This document shows positions 9,040 through 17,180 of a DNA stretch of 64,000 bases, piece by piece. The DNA comes from Marinicella marina (GTDB lineage: Bacteria; Pseudomonadota; Gammaproteobacteria; Xanthomonadales; Marinicellaceae), in assembly GCF_030065545.1 (NCBI RefSeq), contig NZ_JASJNC010000003.1:186001-250000 (forward strand), written 5' to 3'. A program made the position numbers and the translations under genes. The notes under the pieces are model-generated. The model had not been told where the DNA came from, searched no databases, and worked only from the letters and a program-made list of their open reading frames with translations. Every line of letters begins with the position of its first letter. The stretch's first letter is position 1.

Positions 9040-9645
9040 ATGCCTAAAAACAATCAAAAACATCATGAAAAATATGACTCAAAGAACCCAATTGCTCAAA
9101 GGATGTTACAAGGCTTTATGGACAGTATTACAAATTTAACTCAGGCCATTGAAGGTCCAATCACCTCTTTAACAGAATGCGGATGCGGACAAGGTCATGT
9201 CAATCAACACTTAGAAGAATTATTCCCAACTGCTTCTATCAAAGGGTTTGATATTAATCAAAATGACTTGAATATCGCCATTGCAAACAGAAAAAAACCA
9301 TCAACAAATTTATACTTAAAGAGCATTTATGATGCAGGTGCTGAAGAAAAAGCTGATTTGGTTGTTTGTTGTGAAGTCTTAGAGCACCTAGAACACCCCG
9401 AGCTGGCCTTAAAAATAATGGCTTCATTGAATGCGGATTACTACTTGTTCAGTGTGCCCAGAGAGCCACTGTGGCGCATACTTAATTTTATGCGCGGTAA
9501 ATACATGAAAGACTGGGGTAATACACCAGATCATTGCAACCATTGGAGCACTAGAAAATTCGAAGCGTTTGTTGCGCAACACCTCGAAGTTTTAAAAGTA
9601 AACCAACCATTGCCTTGGTCAATGATTCTCGCCAAGTCTAAATGA
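9040..9645 (+). CDS. Class I SAM-dependent methyltransferase
   Basis: The product has 201 residues with a Rossmann-type methyltransferase fold. Motif I is ECGCGQGHVNQHLEE (about residues 47-61), the acidic end of strand beta-2 is GFDINQND, and motif IV is LVVCCEVLEHLEHPE, typical of UbiE/UbiG-like small-molecule or glycan methyltransferases. There is no signal peptide, so it acts in the cytoplasm. It overlaps the next gene by ATGA (9642-9645), so the two are translationally coupled. Its place in the pilin region suggests methylation of a sugar or lipid precursor, but the substrate cannot be read from sequence. Confidence 0.75.
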   Translation: MPKNNQKHHEKYDSKNPIAQRMLQGFMDSITNLTQAIEGPITSLTECGCGQGHVNQHLEELFPTASIKGFDINQNDLNIAIANRKKPSTNLYLKSIYDAGAEEKADLVVCCEVLEHLEHPELALKIMASLNADYYLFSVPREPLWRILNFMRGKYMKDWGNTPDHCNHWSTRKFEAFVAQHLEVLKVNQPLPWSMILAKSK

Positions 9646-10535
9646 CTGCAAACAAAGCAACATGGCTGTCTCGACTTCAGCCAGTCATTAAACTTTTAAT
9701 AACTGCTTTAGCAGCTTATTACCTGATCATGGTTGCGATTGAAAATTTTTCAGAGATCAAGACAATCCATATCGACAGCCCGCTCAAAATTATTACAGCA
9801 TTTATTCTATCTCTAATGCTGTATGCCTTAGTAATAGCTGCTTTGGTGCTGGCTTGGGTTGCTCAGTTTGACTACAAACAACCCAAAGTATTGACGGTGA
9901 TATACCTCAAAAGCCAAGCACTAAAATATTTACCTGGTAATTTTTTCCATTTTGCTTATCGGCATAAAGCCACTGTAGATTTGGGTCAATCCCACAAGCA
10001 AGTTATGAAAGCCACCGTGATGGAATCTGCAGGGCTGATTTTTGCTGCCTTGCTGATGGCACATCTTAGTTTGTTTCAATCATCTAACAACTTGCTTTGG
10101 TTAAATAAACTTGATATACCAATTGTGTTGTTATTGGTATTTGATGCTTTGGTTCTCATATCAGTTATTCGTTGGATGAAATGGCGTTTTTTTTATGCCC
10201 AGCTGGTTTGGTTCATCGCCTACTTTATAGGTATGGGCATTATTATCATTATTATGATTATCGCCTGGGGGTTTAGCCCTCAAGCCTTTTTGTCAATGAC
10301 CACTTGTTATGCCCTGGCCTGGTTGGCAGGCTACTTGTTGCCAGGGGCCCCGGGGGGTATTGGTGTGAGGGAAGCGGTTTTTATAGCTGTGAGTAAACCC
10401 ACACTGGAAGAATCTGAGGCTTTAATTTTGATTGCTGGCATCAGACTGATTTCGTTGTCTTATGAAGCTATTGCATACTTTTTTGCTGCACGAATCAGTC
10501 ATCTGTTGTTTCGCCAGTCAGAGAACACCAAATGA
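9642..10535 (+). CDS. MprF/AglD-type multi-span membrane protein (lysylphosphatidylglycerol synthase TM region family)
   Basis: This 297-residue, eight-span membrane protein resembles the UPF0104/LPG_synthase_TM family. It carries the conserved CYALAWLAGYLLPGAPGGIG and VREAVF near residues 222-247. In MprF this module flips aminoacyl-phospholipids; stand-alone members occur beside glycosyltransferases in many glycan clusters. There is no aminoacyl-transferase domain. It is coupled to the methyltransferase by a 4-nt overlap. A role in moving a lipid-linked intermediate across the inner membrane fits the locus but is inference. Confidence 0.68.
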   Translation: MTANKATWLSRLQPVIKLLITALAAYYLIMVAIENFSEIKTIHIDSPLKIITAFILSLMLYALVIAALVLAWVAQFDYKQPKVLTVIYLKSQALKYLPGNFFHFAYRHKATVDLGQSHKQVMKATVMESAGLIFAALLMAHLSLFQSSNNLLWLNKLDIPIVLLLVFDALVLISVIRWMKWRFFYAQLVWFIAYFIGMGIIIIIMIIAWGFSPQAFLSMTTCYALAWLAGYLLPGAPGGIGVREAVFIAVSKPTLEESEALILIAGIRLISLSYEAIAYFFAARISHLLFRQSENTK

Positions 10536-10597
10536 TTTAAGCAAGTCAAAATGTCTTGGTTATATTTTTAAAATTTCTTTTTAAAATGTATACAAGG

Positions 10598-12523
10598 CTA
10601 CTGGTAATCACCTTTGGCCTTTCGAATGCTTTGCTCTAGACCACTAAGAACATTTTGAATTTCATCATAATTGAAATCCATCCAAGTTTGTTTTGAATGA
10701 TTATTTTGCAAATGCCGCACCAGCTTCAAAGCTTGGTTATATGCGCCAGCATTAAACAACATCACAGCAGAATTGATGCTGGCACCCATTTCCCCCGTGT
10801 TATCATAAATCATCGTGTATAATTCCAGCGCCTGATCAAATTCATCTTGAAAAACAAGCCTGGTGGCAAAAAAATATTCTGTTATTGGTTGTGCATAATC
10901 TTTATTAATAAATGAGTTTTTTGATAGTGCAGTCCAAATTTGTAGTGGGTAGTCATTGCTGCTATTGCCTTGCAATGATTCGCACTTACGTTCCAGTAAG
11001 CGTTGATAATAGCCATTAAAAGACACCACATCCTCGAGCTCAAACTCAACTTCGGTCATCGATTTAAGTAACGCGTCGAAGTGAATGTCACTTAATCTTT
11101 GTAAATCACACATCATGATGTGATGATTGAATTTAACCCTGAGCTTATCATGTCTTTCTGCCGCTTCTTGCATCACATCAAGTGCTTGTATTGTGTACCC
11201 TTGGCGCTGATACAAATCTGCTGTGAATGTGCCAGCTCTGATTGATGCTGGAAATCGCTGTAAAGCAATTTGATGTAACTGCATGTTGTTCCCCCACATG
11301 TTTGACTTAATGTATGTAGTGAATGACAAAAACAACAACATCGAAATAGGCACCAACCAAAATATTTTCGACTTCTCAACAAGTTTAATAATTGGCATGA
11401 TAACTGGGATTGTCAAGAATATTGAAGCCAGATAATTTCTGTGTTCAAAATATATTTCCAATGGGATAATAGTTGATTCTAACAGTTGAGCTGTAAAGTA
11501 AAAAAAGACCGCAAAACTGAACCACACAAAACGATGCCGCAGTAAGTAAGCAATAACCAAAATACCTATAATAAAGGCAGTAGCTACCAAAGTTGTGATG
11601 GGTTGCAACAAACCTTTAGATACTGGGAATGCATCGGTAAATACACCATAAGTGAGATAACGCGGGAAAAATAATTGATACAAGTAATCAGAAAGCACCC
11701 TCATTTGAGTCATTATGCGTTCTATCACAGTGAAATCTCTGACTTCATAGCGGCCCATTAAATCAGGTACTTTAATCAGAATAGCAATAACAAATACAGC
11801 GGCCGGTAACTTGATCAACCAAAAAGATATTTTTGGCAGTAAAGCCGGTAAGCCCATGAAGCTTTGCAAAATAAATCTGTCATATAATAGAACCAACAAC
11901 AAGAAAAGTGCCCCATTCTCCTTACTGAGAACAGCCAGAAATGTCATTACTGGGACAGCTATAAACACAGATAAAAACTGTTGTTTAAAGCCACTTGCGT
12001 CTTGCCTTATTCGAGACCAAGTTAGAATTAAAAGACCCAGCAACATAAAGGTCAAAGGTAACATGGCCATGCGTTGAACCACATACAAGGTGGTTGAAAC
12101 GAGAAACGGATGCACCAACCAAGTACCCGCAGCAAAAAATGCAATGGCTATTTGGTACCTGGACCAATCAGGTTTTGTAGCAAACAAAAGTCTTATCAAG
12201 GCAAATAACAAACACCCATTCAGTACATGAATGATTAAATTGGTTCGCTTGAATGAATAGGGATCGGCAGGCCATTGTTGGGCATCAAGCAAAAATGACA
12301 GCATTGAAACAGGCCTTTTCAATTGACCCGTATCAGATTGAAGTAAGTACTGAATCAATGCATCCCAGCTCATACCATCGTTAAAAGTTTTTAACATAGC
12401 AAGGCTATGAAAATCATCAAAGATAAAAGACCCAGAAAGTCCTGGCAAGTAGATAAACCAAGCCATGAAACTCAATAATAATATGGCAAAGAGTGATAAA
12501 AACCAATTGTAGGTAACTTTCAT
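10598..12523 (-). CDS. TMTC-like GT-C membrane glycosyltransferase with C-terminal TPR region, copy A
   Basis: The product has 641 residues from the ATG at 12523; a longer form from TTG at 12568 is unlikely. About ten membrane segments fill the first 430 residues. The first loop has LSGSFIFDDFHSLAML (FDD at 35-37), then KRPVSMLSFLLD and TNLIIHVLNGCLLF. This order matches the eukaryotic TMTC O-mannosyltransferases (FDD, RP-L-F, N-HLLN), which also end in TPRs. The C-terminal 200 residues are helical repeats (for example AGTFTADLYQRQGYTIQALDVMQ). The predicted role is transfer of a polyprenyl-P sugar to protein at the periplasmic face. A paralogue is at 13575-15482, with a DPM1-like GT2 gene between them. 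Pilin is the likely acceptor (inference). Confidence 0.72.
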   Translation of the reverse strand: MKVTYNWFLSLFAILLLSFMAWFIYLPGLSGSFIFDDFHSLAMLKTFNDGMSWDALIQYLLQSDTGQLKRPVSMLSFLLDAQQWPADPYSFKRTNLIIHVLNGCLLFALIRLLFATKPDWSRYQIAIAFFAAGTWLVHPFLVSTTLYVVQRMAMLPLTFMLLGLLILTWSRIRQDASGFKQQFLSVFIAVPVMTFLAVLSKENGALFLLLVLLYDRFILQSFMGLPALLPKISFWLIKLPAAVFVIAILIKVPDLMGRYEVRDFTVIERIMTQMRVLSDYLYQLFFPRYLTYGVFTDAFPVSKGLLQPITTLVATAFIIGILVIAYLLRHRFVWFSFAVFFYFTAQLLESTIIPLEIYFEHRNYLASIFLTIPVIMPIIKLVEKSKIFWLVPISMLLFLSFTTYIKSNMWGNNMQLHQIALQRFPASIRAGTFTADLYQRQGYTIQALDVMQEAAERHDKLRVKFNHHIMMCDLQRLSDIHFDALLKSMTEVEFELEDVVSFNGYYQRLLERKCESLQGNSSNDYPLQIWTALSKNSFINKDYAQPITEYFFATRLVFQDEFDQALELYTMIYDNTGEMGASINSAVMLFNAGAYNQALKLVRHLQNNHSKQTWMDFNYDEIQNVLSGLEQSIRKAKGDYQ

Positions 12524-12709
12524 GAGACAGATAAAGAATGAACAAAAAATTAGTTTAACACAGGCCAACGGCTGACATAATCAGACAGGTACTACTGAAT
12601 CAAAACAAAGACTGTACAGCACAGTCTTAACCAATAAAAATAATTTTCAAATTGACTTCATAGTACTGGCTTGAATAAGCTGAATAGGATGAATAAGACT
12701 GAGTCAAAT

Positions 12710-13582
12710 TCAATCAGCAGACTCACCCGGCTTGGTTTGATAAAACAAAGCTGTGATTTGCTCAGAAATCAGACCCAGTAAAAATATCAAAATTGAAGTT
12801 GAGAGCAATAAAACACCCATGTTGGTGAAACGCCCGTCAGTAAAATAGGTATAAATATAATAAATCATACCCGTAATAAAAAATAGCATGCTGGCTGGAA
12901 AAAACAATTTCATTGGCGAGTATAGCGTACCAATTTTAAAAATAATCAAGAAAAATCGCATGCCATCCTTCAACACGTTGATGTGGCTGTTACCTATCCT
13001 TTCAGGTGCAATAATCGGTTCATACCCAACACCAAAACCGGCTCGAAAAAATGCCATGGTAATGGTTGTGGGATATGAAAACCCATTGGGTAATAAGTAT
13101 AAAAACTGTTTAAATTTTTCAGCGTTAACGACTCGAAAACCAGAAGTTAAATCAACAATTTTTTGCCCTGTCATGTAACTAGCAACCCTATTATATAAAC
13201 CATTACCTACCAATCTGGTCTTTGAGGCCTGAGACTCTCTGCCCCTCGAGCCAACAACCATGTCGTACCCTTGATCATAGCGACTCAACAGTTTTTCAAT
13301 GTCCTCTGGACGGTGTTGACCATCGGCATCCATAAAAATCATCACTTCACCGGTTGCAGCTCTGGCACCAGATTTGATGGCAGCACCATTACCACGACTG
13401 TAAGGATGACTGACAACCTTAACCTGCTGTTGTTCACAAACAACCACTGTTTCATCATCTGAGCCATCATTAACCACGATAATTTCTGCATCAGGTTGAA
13501 TATTTTTTAATTCAGGCAACAAACTGATCAGGCTGGTTGCTTCATTTTTTGCAGGTAAGATAATAGATAATTTTCTATTCAT
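12710..13582 (-). CDS. GT2 family glycosyltransferase, DPM1-like polyprenyl-phosphate sugar synthase
   Basis: The product has 290 residues from the ATG at 13582; an upstream in-frame TTG at 13597 adds 5 residues. The GT-A domain shows LSIILPAKNEATSL, VVNDGSDD and the metal-binding FMDADGQH, followed by a G-S-R-G segment, as in dolichol/polyprenyl-phosphate mannosyl- or glucosyltransferases. Two C-terminal membrane hairpins (about 225-245 and 255-280) anchor it. It would load a sugar onto undecaprenyl phosphate on the cytoplasmic side, giving the donor that GT-C enzymes use. The start overlaps the stop of the upstream TMTC-like gene by 8 nt, which argues for coordinated function. Confidence 0.82.
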   Translation of the reverse strand: MNRKLSIILPAKNEATSLISLLPELKNIQPDAEIIVVNDGSDDETVVVCEQQQVKVVSHPYSRGNGAAIKSGARAATGEVMIFMDADGQHRPEDIEKLLSRYDQGYDMVVGSRGRESQASKTRLVGNGLYNRVASYMTGQKIVDLTSGFRVVNAEKFKQFLYLLPNGFSYPTTITMAFFRAGFGVGYEPIIAPERIGNSHINVLKDGMRFFLIIFKIGTLYSPMKLFFPASMLFFITGMIYYIYTYFTDGRFTNMGVLLLSTSILIFLLGLISEQITALFYQTKPGESAD

Positions 13583-15482
13583 TTTTACGTCTTTCAATCA
13601 ACTCTGTAAACCCCTCTATGGTATCACCAATGGCCAGCCAATCAACTTCATATTTTTGGTTTTCAGCATACAGCTGCTTTTCAAAATTCAGAATATCTTC
13701 CGCATGTTTATACTCGCCGGCATTAATGAATTGTATGATGGCTGTATGCATGGCCTCATATTCATTTCTTGAAACCGAAAATGAGGCCAAATACAATTGT
13801 TTAGATAACTCAAATTCATTTTGACGGAAGTATACTTGTCCTTTGATGTAATTGGTTGAAGCCAATTTAGCTCTGACTTTGGTATTTGGATTGTTTTCAA
13901 CTGCCTCTGCCAGGGCAAATACAGCATCATTGGTTTGTTCCCCTAAACATTCGTATTCAAACATGACACGAACTAAATTGATAAATGGGCGGTGATCATG
14001 TTTGGTGAAATACTGCTGGCCTATCTCCACATACAAGCTTTCCATTTGTTCTATCGTTAATTGTTGTCGGACACAGAAAACTGAAAACTGATTAAATTTA
14101 AGCTCTAAATTATCATGTAATTCAATACCGTCATTTACTACCTGTAGGGCGTCATCTATTAAGCCAGATTGTTCGTAAACCATTGCTGTTGACATCCTTG
14201 CCCTGACTGATTCAGGATATTTATTCATAGTTAAATCAAACAGCTGTAAATTATTACTCCAAATGTCAGACCGCATAAATGTCATGCCCGCCAACATCAG
14301 TGAAATTAATAGCGGAATCAACAAAAATATTTTAGATTGCTGAACCAGATTGCTTAATAAAATCAGCAAAGGGATACTCAAGAAAATTGATCCGACATAA
14401 ATCCGATGCTCAAAGTACAATTCTAATGGCACTATGGTTGATTCAAGCACCTGCGATGTGAAGAAAAAAAACACAGAAAAACTGAACCACACCCAGCGCC
14501 TGCGCTTGAACCAAGCCAAACCTAATAAGCCCAGCACAAACAGGCTACTAAACAATGTTGATATAGGGTCTAGTAAGCTTTTTGAATGCCCAAAACCATC
14601 TGTAAAAACCCCTTCGGTAAAATAACTGGGAATGAACCAATGGTAAAGGTACATTGTAGTGGCGCGGGTTTGGGTGAGTAACCTTTCCCACATATTGAAT
14701 ATTCTTAAGTCATAATCAGCTATAAATGATGGCAATTGAATTAATATAAGCAAGGCCAAACCTATTCCTGGTAATATCAATAGCCACAATCTCAAGGATT
14801 TACTTAAAGCCCGAAAAGACAAGTATCCTTGAATAATAAAACATTCAAATAAAGCGATCAACCACAAATAGATGATGCCGTTTTCTTTACTCAGCATGGC
14901 CAATAAAGTCATCAAGTAGACAGCCAAAAATAATGTGATTTTGCCCTGCTTACCCACACTGCCTTGATAGCTGCATCGGCCTTTCACATACAAGGAGAAC
15001 CCCATTAACATAAAAGTCAATGGCAACATGGCCATGCGTTGCACCACATACAAAGTGGTTGATACCAAAAAAGGATGTAACAGCCAAAAAGCACAGCCAA
15101 ACACCGTAAGAAAATAGGCTGTTTTTTTATTGACTCCGGCTTTGTTGCTGAATATCAACGATAACAGCAAAAACAACAACCCACCATTCAATAAGTGAAT
15201 AATGACATTGGTTCGCTTGAAGGAATATGCCTCTGCCGGCCAGTCTTGTGCATCTATCAAGAACGAAAATATAGATATGGGCCGTTTTAATGGACCAGAA
15301 GTTGATTCACCAAAATAAGTCTGTATATTTTTTAGTGATACGTCATTATCAATAATACTTAAATCAGAAAGATTGCTGACATCATCAAAAATAAACCCAC
15401 CTGACAAACCGTTCTTATAACTAAACCAAGCCAGTAACAACAATGCGAGGAGTCCAAATAGTTTCAAAAATTTAATTAACAT
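13575..15482 (-). CDS. TMTC-like GT-C membrane glycosyltransferase with C-terminal TPR region, copy B
   Basis: This 635-residue paralogue of 10598-12523 has the same signatures: LSGGFIFDDVSNLSDL (FDD at 32-34), KRPISIFSFLID, TNVIIHLLNGGLLF, and STTLYVVQRMAMLPLTFMLM, which is almost identical between the copies. About ten membrane segments are followed by a helical TPR-like tail from residue 430. It lies 81 bp after the pilin B gene on the same strand, with a strong hairpin terminator between them, so transcription into it is probably by partial read-through. Together with the coupled GT2 gene it forms a minimal lipid-linked-sugar to protein transfer pair. Protein O-glycosylation of pilin is the leading hypothesis; a Wzy-like or LPS role is the alternative. 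Confidence 0.72.
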   Translation of the reverse strand: MLIKFLKLFGLLALLLLAWFSYKNGLSGGFIFDDVSNLSDLSIIDNDVSLKNIQTYFGESTSGPLKRPISIFSFLIDAQDWPAEAYSFKRTNVIIHLLNGGLLFLLLSLIFSNKAGVNKKTAYFLTVFGCAFWLLHPFLVSTTLYVVQRMAMLPLTFMLMGFSLYVKGRCSYQGSVGKQGKITLFLAVYLMTLLAMLSKENGIIYLWLIALFECFIIQGYLSFRALSKSLRLWLLILPGIGLALLILIQLPSFIADYDLRIFNMWERLLTQTRATTMYLYHWFIPSYFTEGVFTDGFGHSKSLLDPISTLFSSLFVLGLLGLAWFKRRRWVWFSFSVFFFFTSQVLESTIVPLELYFEHRIYVGSIFLSIPLLILLSNLVQQSKIFLLIPLLISLMLAGMTFMRSDIWSNNLQLFDLTMNKYPESVRARMSTAMVYEQSGLIDDALQVVNDGIELHDNLELKFNQFSVFCVRQQLTIEQMESLYVEIGQQYFTKHDHRPFINLVRVMFEYECLGEQTNDAVFALAEAVENNPNTKVRAKLASTNYIKGQVYFRQNEFELSKQLYLASFSVSRNEYEAMHTAIIQFINAGEYKHAEDILNFEKQLYAENQKYEVDWLAIGDTIEGFTELIERRKNE

Positions 15483-15500
15483 ATCCTTTTATTTTAGGTA

Positions 15501-15532
15501 AAAAAAAAGTGCGATAATTATCGCACTTTTTT
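15501..15532. terminator. Bidirectional intrinsic terminator between pilin B and the TMTC-like gene
   Basis: A perfect palindrome, GTGCGATAATTATCGCAC (15509-15526), is flanked by eight A and six T residues, so it works on both strands. On the minus strand it ends the pilin B transcript and should limit expression of the downstream glycosyltransferase. Confidence 0.85.
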
Positions 15533-15563
15533 ATCATTCTGAATTAACAGATTGTTTCACATA

Positions 15564-15989
15564 TTATCTGCACTGTGATGGTAAGTATTTATCACTGATG
15601 GCAGAAGAGCAAACCCAAATGATACTACCAACGTTAGTAGTTGTATCAGGTGTCAAGGTTACGATTCCACCTTGAATTGCTGGCTCGTCAGAGTATGTGA
15701 TTGAAATTACACCACCTGCACCAACTGAAACTTGTGATACGTTAGTACCTTTGATTGATCCACTGGCAGCAAGGCCAGCAGCAGTGTTAGTAATTGGCAA
15801 TGTACCTTCACTCTGGAAAGTCTCTGATACAGCTTGTTTAGCAGCAGATGCCAATTGTACACCTTCACCAACTTTAGCACGTACAGTGTAGTCACGGTAT
15901 GCAGGAATAGCGTAAGACATTAAAATCGCGATAATCGCGATAACAATCATTAATTCGATTAATGTAAAACCTTGTTGATTTCTTTTCAT
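15564..15989 (-). CDS. Type IV major-type prepilin, copy B
   Basis: This 141-residue prepilin has a very short leader (MKRNQQG), the cleavage site before FTLIELMIVIAIIAILMSYA, and a C-terminal disulfide pair (WVC...SQC). It has a good ribosome site (GAGAGG) 8 nt before the ATG. It has its own sigma-70-like promoter and a strong terminator, as expected of a highly expressed major pilin. It shares the leader, helix and C-terminal KYLP-QC motif with copy A but differs in the middle, where modification and antigenic variation usually fall. The central part is rich in Ala, Thr, Ser and Gly. PilA/PilE-type fibres drive twitching, adhesion and DNA uptake. Confidence 0.93.
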   Translation of the reverse strand: MKRNQQGFTLIELMIVIAIIAILMSYAIPAYRDYTVRAKVGEGVQLASAAKQAVSETFQSEGTLPITNTAAGLAASGSIKGTNVSQVSVGAGGVISITYSDEPAIQGGIVTLTPDTTTNVGSIIWVCSSAISDKYLPSQCR

Positions 15990-16049
15990 TTCAATTTACC
16001 TCTCAAAATATTTAAAATATGGTTACTCGTTGTTTTCACCCATGGACAT

Positions 16050-16078
16050 AGAATATTAGATTCATGCCTTTTGGACAA
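16050..16078 (-). promoter_or_regulatory. Sigma-70-like promoter of pilin B
   Basis: On the minus strand TTGTCC (16078-16073) is followed after exactly 17 bp by TATTCT (16055-16050). Transcription would begin about 50 nt before the pilin ATG at 15989, leaving a leader that holds the GAGAGG ribosome site. No sigma-54 element was seen. Confidence 0.5.
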
Positions 16079-16236
16079 GTACCAAATCTCTTTTTTTTAA
16101 ACTATTGTTTGAATCCTCCTGAATTGTAAACTTTAACAGGCATTTAATTTACAATTGAATGGTGGTTGTGTTGTTTTGACAGAAATTGTCACCTTTTGAC
16201 TGAAATCGATCGATTTTCAGGTAAAAACCACTGCTT

Positions 16237-17148
16237 ATGGTACACTTTCTGCCAATCACGACATCATTCACTCAACTATCGATGCAACATAATTGGTTCC
16301 ATAATTCAGACACAGACAACCTCAAAACCAACATTTCTTTGCTGCAAAATGCTTTGGTTTCATCAAGTTCTGATAAAACCAAACTAACCACAATATTCTC
16401 ACATGTGCCTAAAGCGGCTGGTACCAGCTTAGAAGCCATCTTGAATAAAAATTACCTCATGTCTGACAGCCTACACATCAATGCACCTGACTTGAACAAG
16501 TGTCCTGATTTACTGAGTATAAAGAAAAAATCACCAAAATTAATTTGTGGTCACCACCCATTGCATGGGATTTTGTATCAACTTCTTGATCAGCAACCCA
16601 TCTATCATTTGACCATGCTGCGTGACCCAGCCTCCAGGGTCATCTCATACTACAATTACGTCAAAGGGAAAACTGACCACCCCATGCATCGGTATGCTGT
16701 AACTGATTCACTCATAGATTTCATTAATAACTGTCCATCACCAGAAATGAGCAATGGCATGTGCAAAAGATTTTCAGGACGGTTACATACTCAACAACAA
16801 ACACCGGACGATGAACTCTTTGATGCTGCCAAAGAAAACCTAAAAAAATGCTTTAATTTGGTTTTGACCAGTTGTTTGTTTGATGAATCAATGTTGTTGT
16901 TGAAACAACAACTCAATTTGAAGGACATTTATTACAAAACCCACAACGTTTCCAACAAATTCATTGCGGCCAAGCAATTGACTGAGCAACAGGCGCATGT
17001 GCTTGAATCATCTAATCAAGCAGACTTGCGTTTGTACCAATGGGCTAAAACCAGATTGGAAAACCAACTCTCTGATCAAGTCAAAGCAGCCGACATCGAG
17101 ACATTCAGAACTAATAATCAGTCGTGGACTGACTTGATCAAAGGCTGA
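16237..17148 (+). CDS. Sulfotransferase family protein
   Basis: The product has 303 residues from the ATG at 16237; the ATG at 16282 is an equally possible start and neither has a clear ribosome site. The PAPS 5'-phosphosulfate loop is seen as FSHVPKAAGTSLEAIL (about residues 54-69), and the 3'-phosphate motif as MLRDPASRVISYYNYVKG. This matches the Sulfotransfer_2 / heparan-sulfotransferase-like group that modifies carbohydrates. There is no membrane segment or signal peptide. It lies just upstream of pilin B in divergent orientation, so sulfation of a glycan made by the neighbouring locus is possible but unproven. Confidence 0.72.
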   Translation: MVHFLPITTSFTQLSMQHNWFHNSDTDNLKTNISLLQNALVSSSSDKTKLTTIFSHVPKAAGTSLEAILNKNYLMSDSLHINAPDLNKCPDLLSIKKKSPKLICGHHPLHGILYQLLDQQPIYHLTMLRDPASRVISYYNYVKGKTDHPMHRYAVTDSLIDFINNCPSPEMSNGMCKRFSGRLHTQQQTPDDELFDAAKENLKKCFNLVLTSCLFDESMLLLKQQLNLKDIYYKTHNVSNKFIAAKQLTEQQAHVLESSNQADLRLYQWAKTRLENQLSDQVKAADIETFRTNNQSWTDLIKG

Positions 17149-17175
17149 ATCAAACCATTAGATTCAGCCTTTTTC
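17141..17175 (+). terminator. Intrinsic terminator overlapping the sulfotransferase stop codon
   Basis: AAGGCTGAATC (17141-17151) pairs perfectly with GATTCAGCCTT (17161-17171), followed by a short T-run. The left arm contains the TGA stop codon, so the terminator is embedded in the gene end. The mirrored structure can also serve the convergent gene ending at 17181. Confidence 0.7.
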
Positions 17176-17180
17176 AGCAA

